Origin: Candidatus Brachybacter algidus
Lineage (GTDB): Bacteria > Bacteroidota > Bacteroidia > Chitinophagales > Saprospiraceae
DNA: 64,000 nucleotides
NCBI GenBank assembly: GCA_016711705.1
Contig: JADJSK010000006.1
Location: forward strand, 1-64,000
Reading direction: 5' to 3'
In this document: positions 43,071-56,700 of the stretch, in pieces
Layout: every line of letters starts with the position of its first letter
Position numbering within the stretch: position 1 is the stretch's first letter
The notes under the pieces: model-generated
Databases searched by the model: none
Seen by the model: the letters and a program-made list of their open reading frames with translations, nothing else
What the model was told of the DNA's origin: nothing
Translations under genes and position numbers: made by a program

Positions 43071-43804
43071 ACTGCTAATATCCTTGCGGAAGAATTAAAA
43101 TTGTCCGGGTACGATCAGGTAAGTGTCTTCTATGATCATCTAGAATTTATAAATCATTGTAATTCTAGTCCCGGAGATATGATATTATTCCTGATTGAAA
43201 AGAAAAGTGCGCATATAATGTCGTGTCTTGATTTTATCAGCAGCAATGCTTTAGACATTCCTTACCTATTTTATATCAAGAATGAAAGCAAAACTCTAGC
43301 TGAAAAACTATCAAAATATCACCCAGCCAACACCATCTATGAGCCTTTTACAATAAATCAATTAATAAAAATGATTCAATTAACCTTAAAAAATAACGCA
43401 AATATGAACATCCATTAAAGCGGCTTAGCCGAAATTATTGAACACAATACCCCGGAATTAAATAATGTAAAAGCCCCTACTTTACTCAAACGCAATTATG
43501 CATTTTTAAATCGGGTGTCGAAATTGTGAAAATTTATTTCGAGGAGATCATGTATGTCCATAGTGACCATGTATATGTTTTTCTGATCACCAAAACTAAA
43601 AAAATTCCGCTGCGCAATAAGTTGGAAGATGTCGAGCACTACCTGCCTGCACAGAATTTCCAACGGATCCATCAGCGCTACGTTGTCAATATAGACCATC
43701 TGACCAAAGTCACTTCAGAAGCAGTATTTATTGAGAATATTGAACTTCCATTGTCGAAGAAATACAAAAAAACCTTGCTTCAACACATGAATATATTTAC
43801 GTAG
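43071..43804 (+). pseudogene. REC-LytTR response regulator, decayed
   Basis: One ancestral gene in pieces. The REC half is open from 43071 (ANILAEELKLSGYDQVSVF..YLFYIKN..IYEPFTINQLIKMIQLTL) to a TAA at 43416-43418. It lacks the first strand and its acidic pair, its only start is TTG 43101, and the phospho-acceptor position reads DMILFLIEKK without the usual Asp. The frame reopens after the stop as a linker (SGLAEIIEHNTPELNNVKAP). Adding one A to the AAA at 43508-43510 then gives FLKSGVEIVKIYFEEIMYVHSDHVYVF and the full LytTR DNA-binding domain (FQRIHQRYVVNIDHL, ending LLQHMNIFT at 43804). From GTG 43526 the LytTR domain alone (92 aa) could still be made. Confidence 0.7.
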
Positions 43805-44701
43805 CTATTGGTTTGGAAGTTAGAAGTCAGAAGTCAGAAGTCAGACGTCAGAAGTCAGAAGTCAGAAGTCAGAAATCAGAATATAACTTCGATGATTGAT
43901 TTTAGCAAATGAGATAGTTTAAATAAATCTAAGAAATTAGAAATTGAGCAAACTGTTTTATATTCAATAATATAAATGAAACTATTCGAAAGGTATAACA
44001 ATAGTCTATCATTCGAGCTCAATATCATAATCAAAGCCAACCCTCAAACAAAAATTAGTCTACCTGTATTGCTTTGCTTCCAAAATCGTAAAGATAACCT
44101 GAAGTGTAAAATGTTCAACGCAAATGCAGTTGAGTAGATTTCCCCCTTTTGAGGGGGGTAGGGGGAGTCTTTTATCCACATGCATTACAATTATCTGACT
44201 ATCAGCCTACTAAATTTATTTAAATAGGAGAAGTCAGAAGTCAGAAGTCAGAAATTAGAAGTCAGAATATAACTTCGGTGATTGATTTCAGCAAATGAGA
44301 TCATTTAAAATAAATCAAAAAATTAGAAATCCGTCCGAATTTCCACCCAACCCCAACCCCAAACCCCAAACCCCCAAAGATCAATCATCTAGAATCTAGT
44401 GTCTATCATCTAACCTCTGATTTCTAACCTCTGATTTCTGACCACTGACCTCTGACCACTGACCTCTGACCACTGCCTACTAACCACTGACCACTGACCA
44501 CTGACATCCCACATATATTAAAATCAGCAATGTATTGATTATCAATGCCTAAAATCCCTAATTATCTTTTTTTAGCCCATAATGATCAAAAAAAGCCTGT
44601 CATGTAACATTGGCGCAAAGCGCGAAAAAATGCGCATTACTTTCGCAAACTTCAATTTTTTGAAACACACTTTTCTTTTTTAAGCATTTAACTTCTTTAT
44701 C
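43805..44701. repeat. repeat-filled spacer upstream of the giant gene
   Basis: It holds GAAGTCA microrepeats starting 14 bases after the LytTR stop codon (43818-43875). A block of about 120 bp is present twice (43818-43945 and 44229-44330; shared ATATAACTTCG and TTAGCAAATGAGAT-like parts). A CCCCCTTTTGAGGGGG hairpin lies at 44142-44157, a CCCCAAA array near 44346-44377, and TGACCACTGACCTC microrepeats at 44408-44508. The last 190 bp are unique; TACTTTCG at 44637-44644 is a one-mismatch -7 candidate for the giant gene. No gene is seen. Confidence 0.75.
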
Positions 44702-47700
44702 ATGTTAAGACCTTTCCCCTTTTCCCTATTGCCCACCCAAGCAAATACATCAATCATTTCTAAATCTAAGTGTATGAACACCAACACTTTTACTACTATG
44801 CACAGTGCCGCTATGCCATCTGATACGACCTTCGGTCAGTCCTTGATGAGCGCTATTGTAGGTATAAATCACTCTTCCAGACGATGGATAGTGAGTGTCG
44901 CATTGATGATGGTGATGATGTTGAGTGGTGGAGTGAGCTGGGGACAGACCAACCCAACCACAGGTTCTATACCTTTTTCTTTTACAGGCGAAGCTTCTGT
45001 ACCCTCAACTATTGCTATTCATAGATTTGGTACATCTTCAGGAGCTATTCCTACAACAAGAACAACTTCTGATGGAAATGGAGATCTTCCTGTTTCAGGG
45101 GCAAACAATTCTGGTGGATATCTCCTTGAAGGGGCAAGTGGAGTTAACGGCATTCCTTTGCTTGCTTCTGGTTCTCAATCCGCTGGTGCAATAATTTTAG
45201 AAGTAGCCACTACAGGGTTAACAAACATAAATGTAAACTGGGTGGCTTGGACTGTTCTAGATCAGGCCTCTTTAACTAATTCAATTGCCCTTCAATATAG
45301 AGTTGGTGAAAGTGGTACTTGGATAAATGTTGACAATCCAATTTCCTCAGTTTATACAACCTCGACTCCACTCCGAGCGAATGGGATTAGTTATAGTCAA
45401 ATCCTGCCAGTAGGCGCAAATAACCAAGCTATTATTCAAATAAGATGGATTTACTGGGTTTCTGGGGGCGCTAGCGGGTCGAGAGATAGATTGGGGATAG
45501 ATGATATTTCAGTTACTGGAACTGTACCCACTTATCCATTCACATACGATGGTAATGGCAATACAGGAGGTTCTGTACCGGTAGCTCCTGATAGTCCTTA
45601 TCCTGCGGGGTCATCAGTTAATGTGGTGGGTAATGGATCATTGGTAAAAGCCGGCTTTACATGGGATTACTGGAACACCGCAGCAGATGGCAGCGGCACA
45701 GCTTATATTAATGGTTTTCCAATCATAATTAATTCAGCCACAATATTATATGCACAGTGGGCGGTGGTAGTTGCTCCAACAGTAACCACCACAACAGCTT
45801 CTGCTATTACTGCAACTTCTGCCAGCTCGGGTGGTACCGCAATAACTGATGGTGGAGGAACAATAATTGCAAAGGGTGTATCATTTGGTACAAGTCCCAA
45901 CCCCACTTCAAATAATTCTGTTGGAACAGGAACAGCTGATTTTACAACTTCATATACATCGCTCCCTGCAAACACACAATATTATTACCGTGCTTTTGTA
46001 ACCAACAACTTAGGCAAATTTTATGGCAACGAAAGTAATTTTTATACATTAGCTAAGGTTGTTAAACCGCCAACAGTAAATGGTGCCACAGCAAGCTCTT
46101 TAAATGTGGCAGTTGGTATCGGAGATAATAATCCGGCAATAACTGAATATGCTATCTACGAAACCACCACAAGTCAATATGTACAGTCAGACGGAACGCT
46201 TGGTGCTACTGAAGCTTGGCAAACCGCCGCTACTTGGGGCACCACAACTGTAACCGGATTAACCGCGAGTACAGTTTATACATTTAAAGTAAAAGCAAGA
46301 AACGGCGACAATGTTGAAACTGCATTTGGTACAACAACAAACGGGACGACAACTGCACCACCGTGCTATGCGCCAGAAGACCTTTCATATACAGTCTCTT
46401 CTGCGCAATACTGTCATGGTGCAGCCATCACAGACAATACACCTTCTTTCTCCAATACTCCCACTACTCCTCTGACATATTCCGTCGATCCTGCACTACC
46501 TGCAGGACTTTCACTTGACGTTAATACGGGTATCATCTCAGGAACTCCTACAGTTCCGGGTGCCGCTACTAACTATACCGTCACGGCGACCAACAGCTGC
46601 AACGATGCAACAGCAATAGTAAACATTGAGGTATTGTACCCTGTGAATTACGGTACTATGAACGATGCCAATGAAACGATATGTCAAGGCGGTACGCCCG
46701 GTCATATCTGTTATACGGACGGTGATCCTAACTCACAGATTCAGGGAGGCACAGGTGATGTAACTGTCACTTGGTACCGATACACAGGCATAAGTGCCGT
46801 TTGCCCTACCGGAACAGATCCGGTACCAATGGGATGGGATGAAGTTGTTCTCACTTTCGACGGTGGAGGAAGTTGCCCCGGATATGCTCTCCCACAGCAA
46901 AATGTAGCGGGTACTTATACTTATGCTGCATTAGTGGACTTTACAGGCACACCTGATTGTGGTGGTGCACAGTGGTCGAGCGGATGCAGAGTTATAACCG
47001 TTACTCCTTCACAGCCCTGGTATCAGGACAGTGATGCAGATGGTTTTGGTAATCCTGCCGTATCTCAGTCAGCTTGTGCTCAGCCCGTAGGTTATGTATC
47101 CAATAGTGATGACTGTAATGACACACAATGGATGTATGCCGACAACGATATGGATGGTGCAGGAGCAGGAGCACCGATAGCTTGTGGTGTAACCAATAAT
47201 AATGACTGCGATGACAATAACAATGGAATTCAAGCTCCACATACATATTATATAGATGAAGATGGAGACGGTTTTGGATATAATGACAATCCGACTTCGG
47301 CATGCTCATTGACACCACCTATCGGATATGTAGATAATGGCATCGACTGTGATGACACACAGATATTGTATGCTGATATGGATGGTGACGGATATGGTGC
47401 AGGAGCCCCTGACAATTGCGGTGTCGCAAATAATACAGACTGCGACGATAACAATGATCAAGTCCATCCGGGAGCTGTAGATATTTGCAATGGCGAGGAC
47501 GATGACTGTGATGGCGATATAGATGAAGGCGTATCCTATGTCTGGAATGTTGCTTCCGGTGACTTTTCGGAACCAAATAATTGGAACCCCAATGGAGTGC
47601 CACAATCTTGTGATCAAGTATCTATTTCAAATGGCACTGTAATAGTTGGATCAAGTGTACAGGTTGATGATCTGACTTTAGATAACTCTAGTACATTAAA

Positions 47701-50700
47701 AGGAAATGGCACACTTACCATTAATGGAACATTCACAAACAATGGTACCATAGCGCCTGGTGCATCACCGGGCTGCCTTACCATCATTGGAGATGTGACC
47801 AACAGTACCCTTGATGTCGAGCTCGGTGGAACGACAGTTTGTGGTCAATACGACCAGCTCAATGTGACGGGCAATTTCACTGCTACAGGTACACTTCATG
47901 TTTCGCAATATATGGGTTTCAACCCAGCAGATAATGACGTATTTACTATCGTCAACACAACAGGAACAGTAAGTGGTGCATTTGTTACCCTTACCTTCGA
48001 TGCGCCTTATAATGTGGCGGACTGGACAGTGACTTATGGAGCAAATTCCATCACCTTAGAATATAATATTCCTCCGGCACTTCCGGTACATAATATCACG
48101 CAGAATACTTATTTCAATACTATCCAGGCGGCTGTAAGTGATGCGGCTACAGTGAATGGTGATGTGATTGAAGTCGCTGCGGGTACTTACAACGAGCAAG
48201 TAAATGTTACTAAATCTCTCACCATTTTAGGTCCGAATAATGCTATCTCTCCAAATACAGGAACTAGAGTTGCCGAAGCAGTCCTGGTTAATTTACCTAC
48301 CGGAAGAGCGTTTACTATAAAAAGTGGTAGCACAGATGTTACGATAAGTGGATTTAAGTTTGATGGTGGTTCGCCGATTCATGATGGAAATGAAACTAGT
48401 TTTCCACAAACATCTGACGTCACCTTCAGTAAAAACTTGGTTATAAATGCCAATAATATTTTTGCAGGGACTAACACCTCTTGGGCGGATCTTATTATTA
48501 CTGATAATAAATTTCAAGATATTAATGCTGTTGCTAATGTAAGTGCAATTTCAGTAAAATACTCATCCACGGCTACCATCACAGATAACACTTTTATTAA
48601 TGTTGTCTATGGCGCTATTCTTTTAGAAACAATACCTAATGTTAACATTTCTGGTAACAATATAGATGGTACTGGATATCAAGCGATACAACTTGCTAAT
48701 GTCATTGGCACTGCAAGTGTTTTAAACAACAAAATAAACAATGCTAATAATTTCGCTCAAGCGGCCGACAGAGGAGCTATTCGACTATATGGATCAGGAT
48801 TCACAGGAGCCGTTGTAGTATCAAATAACGAAATTACTGGCGGTTATACCGGTGTGGCAATAAGGAATACTGAAAATATCACCGGCAAAGACATAACTGT
48901 TTCAAATAATAGCATAACCGGCCTTATAGCTGGCAAAGCAATATATCATGGTGGAACAGGTGCGCTTAATGCCACATGTAACTGGTTTGGTACTACTGTA
49001 CCGGCGACGATTGCAGCGGCGATAACCGGTCCGGTTAACTACAGCCCATGGCTGGCAAGCGGAACAGATTCTGATCTCGGGACGACTGGTTTCCAAACGA
49101 CAGAGATGTGCCCAGCATGTACGATCATGGCAACAGCCAATGCGACACCTGCATCTTGCCCGGTAAATAGCGGTCAGGTACTCGCCAATGTCACCATGAA
49201 TGCAGGCGCTGTAACCTACTTATGGAGCAATGGACAAACTACAAATCCGGCTACAGGACTTGTTGCCGGGGCATATACCGTGACAGTCACTGATGTAAAC
49301 GGTTGTACAGCTACAGCAAGTGCAACAGTGACAGGCCTCAATGTAGGACCGGTCCACAATGGAGCTAATAATTATTGTACGATCCAGGCAGCTATTAATG
49401 CAGCCACAAATGGTAACACAATCACATTGGATGCTGGCAACTATTATGAAAACATTACTTTGAATAAATCACTAACCATTCAAGGTCCGAATGCAGGTAT
49501 TAATCCGAATTCAGGCATGAGAGTAGCTGAAGCAATATTATATCCTGCAACTTCTGACCCTGACTATAATAGTCCGGGAGCAGTTAATATTATGTACATC
49601 ACTACTGCAGGTTCGGGTAGTACTCTTACAGGATTATCATTTAATGGTGACAATCCGGGTATTGGATCAGGAAATGATGCTGTCGAAGCTATTAGTGCTT
49701 ATGATGGTGTTAGTAATCTTGCCATTTCTTACAACATCATTCAAAACATCACCTATGCTGGTATCGACTTATATAATTATACTAATGGAGGAGCTGCAAC
49801 ATCGGGCAACTCAATTACGTATAACAAAATTCAAAACATCAATGATCAGATAAATACCAGTGCACCTTACGAGATTGGAGTTATTTTGTACAACAACTGT
49901 TATGCTAGTATTTTGGACAATGTCTTTAACAATGTCAGAAGTGGTATTCAGACTGGTAATTTTTCTCAGATGGATCCCGGGAATTCAAGGAATTTATCAA
50001 ATAATACAATCACTTCAAAACGAAGAGGTATATTCCATAACCTGATTTATGGTTCGGCTTCTACATTTAATATTATCGGTAATACAATAAATACCTACGC
50101 AGGAGCGACTACTCATCTTGGGATATCACTAAGTTCTATCGGTGGCAGCGTTGCAGTTAGTGTTTTGAATAATAACATATCAGGTGCATATGCTGGAGTA
50201 GATTTCTGGAATTGCACTTCTTCTGCTGTTACTACGGTATCAGGAGGAAATATCACCGGGTGTAATTACGGTATCGTGGCCAGCAATTTTGACGGGTATA
50301 ACTCTGATGCCAGCTCTAGTGCAGTAAGGATTAATGGTGTGAGCATTACAGGTTCTACTATAGCTGCAGTGCACGTTAAAGACAGTCCGTCAAATACCAA
50401 CAATGCTACTATTCAATTGACCGTCACAGGCAATTGTGGTATCGTGGGAAGTGGAGCTGCCACAGGTATTCTGGTCACCGGATCGGATGCAACAGCAGTT
50501 GTAAATAATAATCTTGCGTCCATACATGGATTTGCGATCGGTATAGATGTAGATGGTGGAAATGCCACTGTTACGAACAATTCTATTTATGACAATGGAA
50601 TCGGTGTCCGCATTACCAACAGCGGCACAGCCAATGTCAATACAAATAATTTCGACGGTTTAGTAGATGATAATGGAACTGATATTCAGGCTACGGCTAC

Positions 50701-53700
50701 AGCAGGTTCAGTCATCGCTACACCTAATAATAATCTTGCAGGAGATACATATGGCATAGAAAATCAAGGCGCAAGTGTAATTAATGCTTCTTATAACTAT
50801 TGGGGAGCAGCGAACGGACCTTCAGGTGTCGCTTCAGGAAGCGGTTCAGCAGTGACTGCCAATGTTACTTACTGTCCATGGTTGGGTGATGTGCCTACTG
50901 CCTTTGGTGGTAGTGGAGCAGCGGGTCTTTCTGCTGTTCAAAATTTAAATAACGGAAATTACTATTGTACTCTACAAGCTGCGATTGATGCTGCTACAGC
51001 AGGTCATGTCTTGCAAATAGCTGATATGACTATCACAGGCGAAGTTTCTGTGGTAAATAAGGCCCTTACTATTCAGGGAGTATCTGGTGGTAATAGCACT
51101 TTGACTGGAACTGGAGTAGGATATGGTCTTACAATAGCTGCAAGTAATGTAATAATTAAGGATCTGAAGATTCAGAATTATTTAGAAGGGATAAGATTTG
51201 CTACCAATCAATCTAATATCACACTTCAAGATCTTGTAGTCACAGGAAATACAACTTACGGTGTCAACTTCACATCTGGAAATCTTTCCAATGTGGTTCT
51301 AAGTGGATCAGAAATATCTTCAAGCGGTATAGGTTTCAAAATGGGAACAGCTGCGACAATTGATGGCTTGAACATTAGTAATTCAATAATAAAAGATAAT
51401 GTCGAAGGAATATCTGTAGCAAATAGTTCTGCAGGTGTTGATGCCCTAAACAATGTATCAATTACAAATACGACATTCGATAATAACTCAAGAAAGGGTA
51501 TTTATATAGAGAAATTATCAAATGCCACATTTGATAATATCACAGTAAATAACTGTGGAATTGATCCTACATATGGTTCAAATTCCGGTATAGACCTGAA
51601 TTTAAAATATGACGATTTCGTAAACATCACCATTACGAATTCTACAATTACAAATAGCGGAGCCACTGGTACATCTTCTTATCCTGGTGGCAGACCTGCC
51701 ATCAGTGTAAGTGTAAGGGACGATTCACCTTCTTATAATTCAAATCCTGCTACGCTGAATGGATTTACATTTTCAAACAATACTGTTTCTGTGCCTAATC
51801 ACATGCTTGCATTCGAGTCAGTAGCGGGACCATCCAATGCAGTACTTATTAACAATGACCTTTCTGCTCTCGTAAGCGGTAAATATTCAGTAATAAATAC
51901 CGGTCAGTCAGATATAGTCTTGACTTGCAACTGGCATGGAAGTTCAGTTTATGCAACAATTCAGGCACAACTTATTGCTACAGGAACAGGTGACAATATC
52001 CTAAGTACGTATAGTACAGATGATACTTATGCAAGTTGCCTTGGCCGTGTCCACAATGTTACAATTGATACCTATTATGGTACAATTCAAGAGGCGATAG
52101 ACGCTGTAACCACTTTGGATGGTCATGTCATTTCTGCCGCAGCAGGGATATATGAGGAAAATGTACTCGTCAATAAACAATTAGAAATATACGGTGCAGG
52201 ACAAGGTGTGACGACCATCATGCCTGCTATAGTTGGCGCAACTCCTCCTGGATGCCCTGGTTCAGATTGTGTCGGCGCAAGCAACGTAATAAAATTAGCA
52301 GCGAATAATATACATCTGCACGACTTCTCAATTGATGGAAACAACCCTGGATTGACCAGTGGTGTAGTAGTCGGCGGTCAGGACATCGATGCCAGAAATG
52401 GTATCATCGCAGATGGTACTTCAGGACGTAGCAATATTGAGATCAACAATGTTACTATTTCAAATATCTACTTAAGAGGTATTTATCCTCAGTACACTGC
52501 CAACATGAACGTGCATGACAATACTGTGTCAAATGTGCGCGGATCTATAAGTTCAATAGCTATATTTAGCTGGGCATCATCAGGAACTGTCAGCAACAAC
52601 ATAGTTTCAGATGCAAACGACGCGATTGCGGCTAATCATTCATTGGGTATCACTTTTAGTGGTAATAATGTCAGCAACAGTGACAGCGGAATTCATTCAG
52701 ATAATAACGGAGATGGAAGTCCATCTACAGCTGATATTATCACCAACAATACAGTAACAAACGGTTCTGGTGCCGGTAGTTATGGAATATTTGTCTTTGT
52801 TCCTTACTTAAATACAGTAGTTAGCAACAATACAATTACCAATGTTCATGTGGCATTAACGACGACAGGTGCTTTAGGAGCAACTCCTACTGTAACCATG
52901 TCCGGCAATACTGTCAATGGAATGGGACTAAGCGGTAGTTATGGTGGGTATTTCACCACCGGAACTTTCGGCTATGGTGATGGTGTCAACAATACCATTT
53001 TCACAAATAACTTTATCACAGGTACAGACCAATTGATGGAACTGGAAGCAAATCCTGGTTTCACGAATAATCTTGTTGCCAATAACAACTCTTTCACGGC
53101 AAATGCTACTCCTATTGTTAAAACGGGGGCTGGTACTTACACTGAAAATTTACAATGCAACTGGTGGGGAAGCTCCACTGCTGCAAACGTAATGGCTGCT
53201 GCTGGTGCGGGGACTAATTATTCTCCATGGCTTACTAGTGGCACAGATGATGCACCGGGCACACCAGGCTTCCAGCCTGTACCATTTGCATGCGGAGGTA
53301 GTCCGGTTGTAATATCAAGTGCTGTTGCTTCACCGGTAACATGTGCCGGTTTGGGACAGATAGTGGTTACTTGGACAGGAGGTGTAGGTCCTTACGATAT
53401 TGCATGGACGGGTGGTTCAGCATCAATGGTGACATCTCCATATGTGATTACAGGTCTTGCTGTTGCATTATATGGTATCACAGTAACTGATGCGAATCTT
53501 TCAGAGGGTACATCAAGTGCTACAATACTTTATCAACCGGTCACGAATACAACGACAAGTACGACGTATGCTACGATTCAGGCAGCTATTAATGCAGCCG
53601 CAAACGGAGATTTTATTGATGTTTGCTCAGGAACTTACGACGAACAAGTGTTGGTCAACAAATCAGTGACCATTACAGGTGTCGGTATGACTCAACCTAT

Positions 53701-56700
53701 CGTCGATTTCACTGGAGCAGTAACAGGAAAACCATCATTGTTTGATGTTTCTGTAGATGGTGTGACGATAGATAATATTCATTTCCAAGTCAATCTTGCA
53801 ACATTGCGTAGTGCAATTATTGCATCATCACCAACGCTCGACTTGATCACTGTTAAGAATAGTTTGATCGATCCTTATGGAACACCGGCTGGCCCTTACG
53901 GCGAACGAAATGCAGTCAGTGTCAATTATGCAGCTTATCGAGTTGCTACAGGTGGCGTAGATCAGATCAACTTCCTAAACAATACAGTAACAGGGGTCTA
54001 TCCGATAATCTTCCGGTCAGCGATATCTTCAGATGAATCTAATGGTGCTTTCACTGGCAATAACTTAAGAGGTCTTAATCAGGATCTTCAAGTAAGATTT
54101 GCAAGCTCTGGCAATGTTACCATTACTGGCAATACATTTAACCAAGGTGGCGTAGAGATAGGAGATGCTAATGCAGGTGCAGGAAGTATTGACATCAGTA
54201 ACAATATATTTAACGTAGCTGATGGCTCTACATATAGTAATGCACTTCGTCTTAAAAATAATTACACGGCAAGAACTACTACTGTAGCGGGTAATACATT
54301 TACAGGACATGAGTGGGGTATTAGTCTGGAGAATTATCAGAATGTTACCATCAATGGTAATAGCTTCACACCAATAGCTGCCTCAACAACTTACAGACAC
54401 ATCACGGTCGATACAAAAGAATTCAGCAGTGCAAGTGGATTTTATCCACCGGTAGTCGGAGCGACCATCACGAACAATACATTCAATGGCTCAGGAGCCC
54501 CAGGTGGTATTGGTCTTGCATTCTACAATGGGGATAATGATGCTCCAGTATACAATTCATTCACACTTGGATCTGCCGGAAATGAAAATAATTTCGACGG
54601 AACCATTGGAACATATATCTATCTCGATGGACAGACAGGACCGACAGCTGCGCCGGTGACTACAATGGCACCATGGGCAGTAAATCTTGACGCACAGAAC
54701 AATACATTCGGTGGCGTCTCTCCTGGAGCAATGACATTTGCTCAATTATTTGCATTGGAAGACAAGATTGATCATAAGATCGATAATCAAAGTCTTGGCT
54801 TTGTTACCGTAAAAGCAATGAATGCATATGTCACAGACATCAATGCAGCACAGTCAGCTATCAACAATGACTATACACGTATTCGAAATGCAGTAGATTA
54901 TGTTCAAAATAACTGGAGTATTAATCTTAATGGCTCATTTGACTGGGCAGAATCGAATGCATCTACTTCATGGTCTTTGGGTAATGATGGAGTAATTAGT
55001 GCGGGTGATGACTATTCAATTCTCGTCCCTGCTAATCTCAATGGCATCACATTTACTGCTCCTATAGGTTTAGGTTCTGCTTCAATAGATGGACCTGGCG
55101 ATTTACCGGGTGTGAATCTTGAAGGAGGATTGGTCTTTGACGGAGGTGATAATCAAGGATGGACATTGTCAAACATGACTTACTCAGGTCTAGATCTTTC
55201 TATTGGTATGTTTAATGGAGCCGGTGGAACGGATGCATATAATAATACCACGATAACCAACAATATATTTAATATTCCTACCGATCTTAATACGACCGCA
55301 GCTCCGGCAGACGTCAATCAGAATATTGGGTTGCACTATTCTTTTGGTACGAATCAAACCATCTCTAATAATACATTCAATATACCTGGCGATGGTGTCA
55401 GCGATGGTACCAATTATTCAAGCACTGTAGCTATGCAATCGAATACAAGCGGAGGAAGTATATATGATGGACTTGCTATCACAGGCAATACCATCAATGT
55501 ACTAAACGCTCAATCCGCCAATCCACAGGTCATCCTGGGTTTCTGGGAAAATGGTCATGCACATACAAGTAATATTACTGTAAGCAATAATCAATTCCTT
55601 AATGCAGGGGTAGGAAACGATCCTGCCACAAATCTGCAACGTGGTTTCCGGGTGACTTCACATTCAAGCGCATCGACGACCACTACATACTCCGAAAACA
55701 CCGTACAAGGTGCAAACGTAGGATTCCAGTGGATTGCGGGTTCGAATTTCTCTGGAACACTTCCTGTAGTATTGACACGTAATACTGTCGATGGCAACAA
55801 TACAGGTATATTACTCCAGTCAAATGGATCTGCTACAATCACTGAAAATTATGTGATCAATAGTGTGGCTGACGGAATACAACTTGCAGCTGATGCTGGG
55901 ACATTAAGTGAAGTGCATAGCAATGATCTTTCCGGGAACGTTGGGTTTGCGATCAACAACCAGTCCGCATCGACCTTAAATGCTACATGCAACTGGTATG
56001 GTACTGTAGCATCAGGCTCTATTGCTGCTATGATTTCAGGTAGTGTTACTTATTCACCATGGCTGGTTAGTGGAGCTGATGGTGCGGGAGTTGGCTTCCA
56101 ACCTACAGGAGCTTGTGCAGGAAGCCCAATAGTAATAGTAAGCGCTGTTCCTACATCGGCTACATGTGCTGTTCCGGGACAAATAGTAGTTACATGGACA
56201 GGAGGTACTTCACCTTATGATATTGCATGGACAGGAGGTTCAGCGATTGGTGTAACTAGTCCATATACTATTATAAATCTTTCTGCTGGTCTATATTCAA
56301 TCACGGTATCGGATGCTGCTGCTTCCACAACTACTACTAGTGCGACTGTGATTGGACTTCCTGTAGAGAATGTTACTACACCTGGTTTCTATCCTACTAT
56401 TCAGGCTGCGATTGATGCTGCAACTGCTGGAGATGTGATCAATGTTTGTGCAGGTACCTATAATGAGAACCTTATAGTTAATAAGGCCATCACTTTAAAT
56501 GGTGCTAAGCAAGGAGTAGATCCAAGACCTTCAGCAAGTTCTACAAGAACTATCGGTGGGCTTGACGAATCAATAATTGTTGCTGCGAAAAATGTAATAG
56601 TAGTAAACATTCAAGCTGATGATGTCATTATCAATGGCTTCCAGATCACACAATCTGGTGGTTCCGGTACTGCTGATGCTGTTAAAGCCATTACATCACA

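Noticed and set aside
47001..47617. Antisense genes over the MopE-like region
   Set aside because: Long minus-strand frames there are a by-product of the Asp-codon-rich (GAT/GAC) plus-strand coding; their His/Ser/Tyr-rich translation is typical of shadows.
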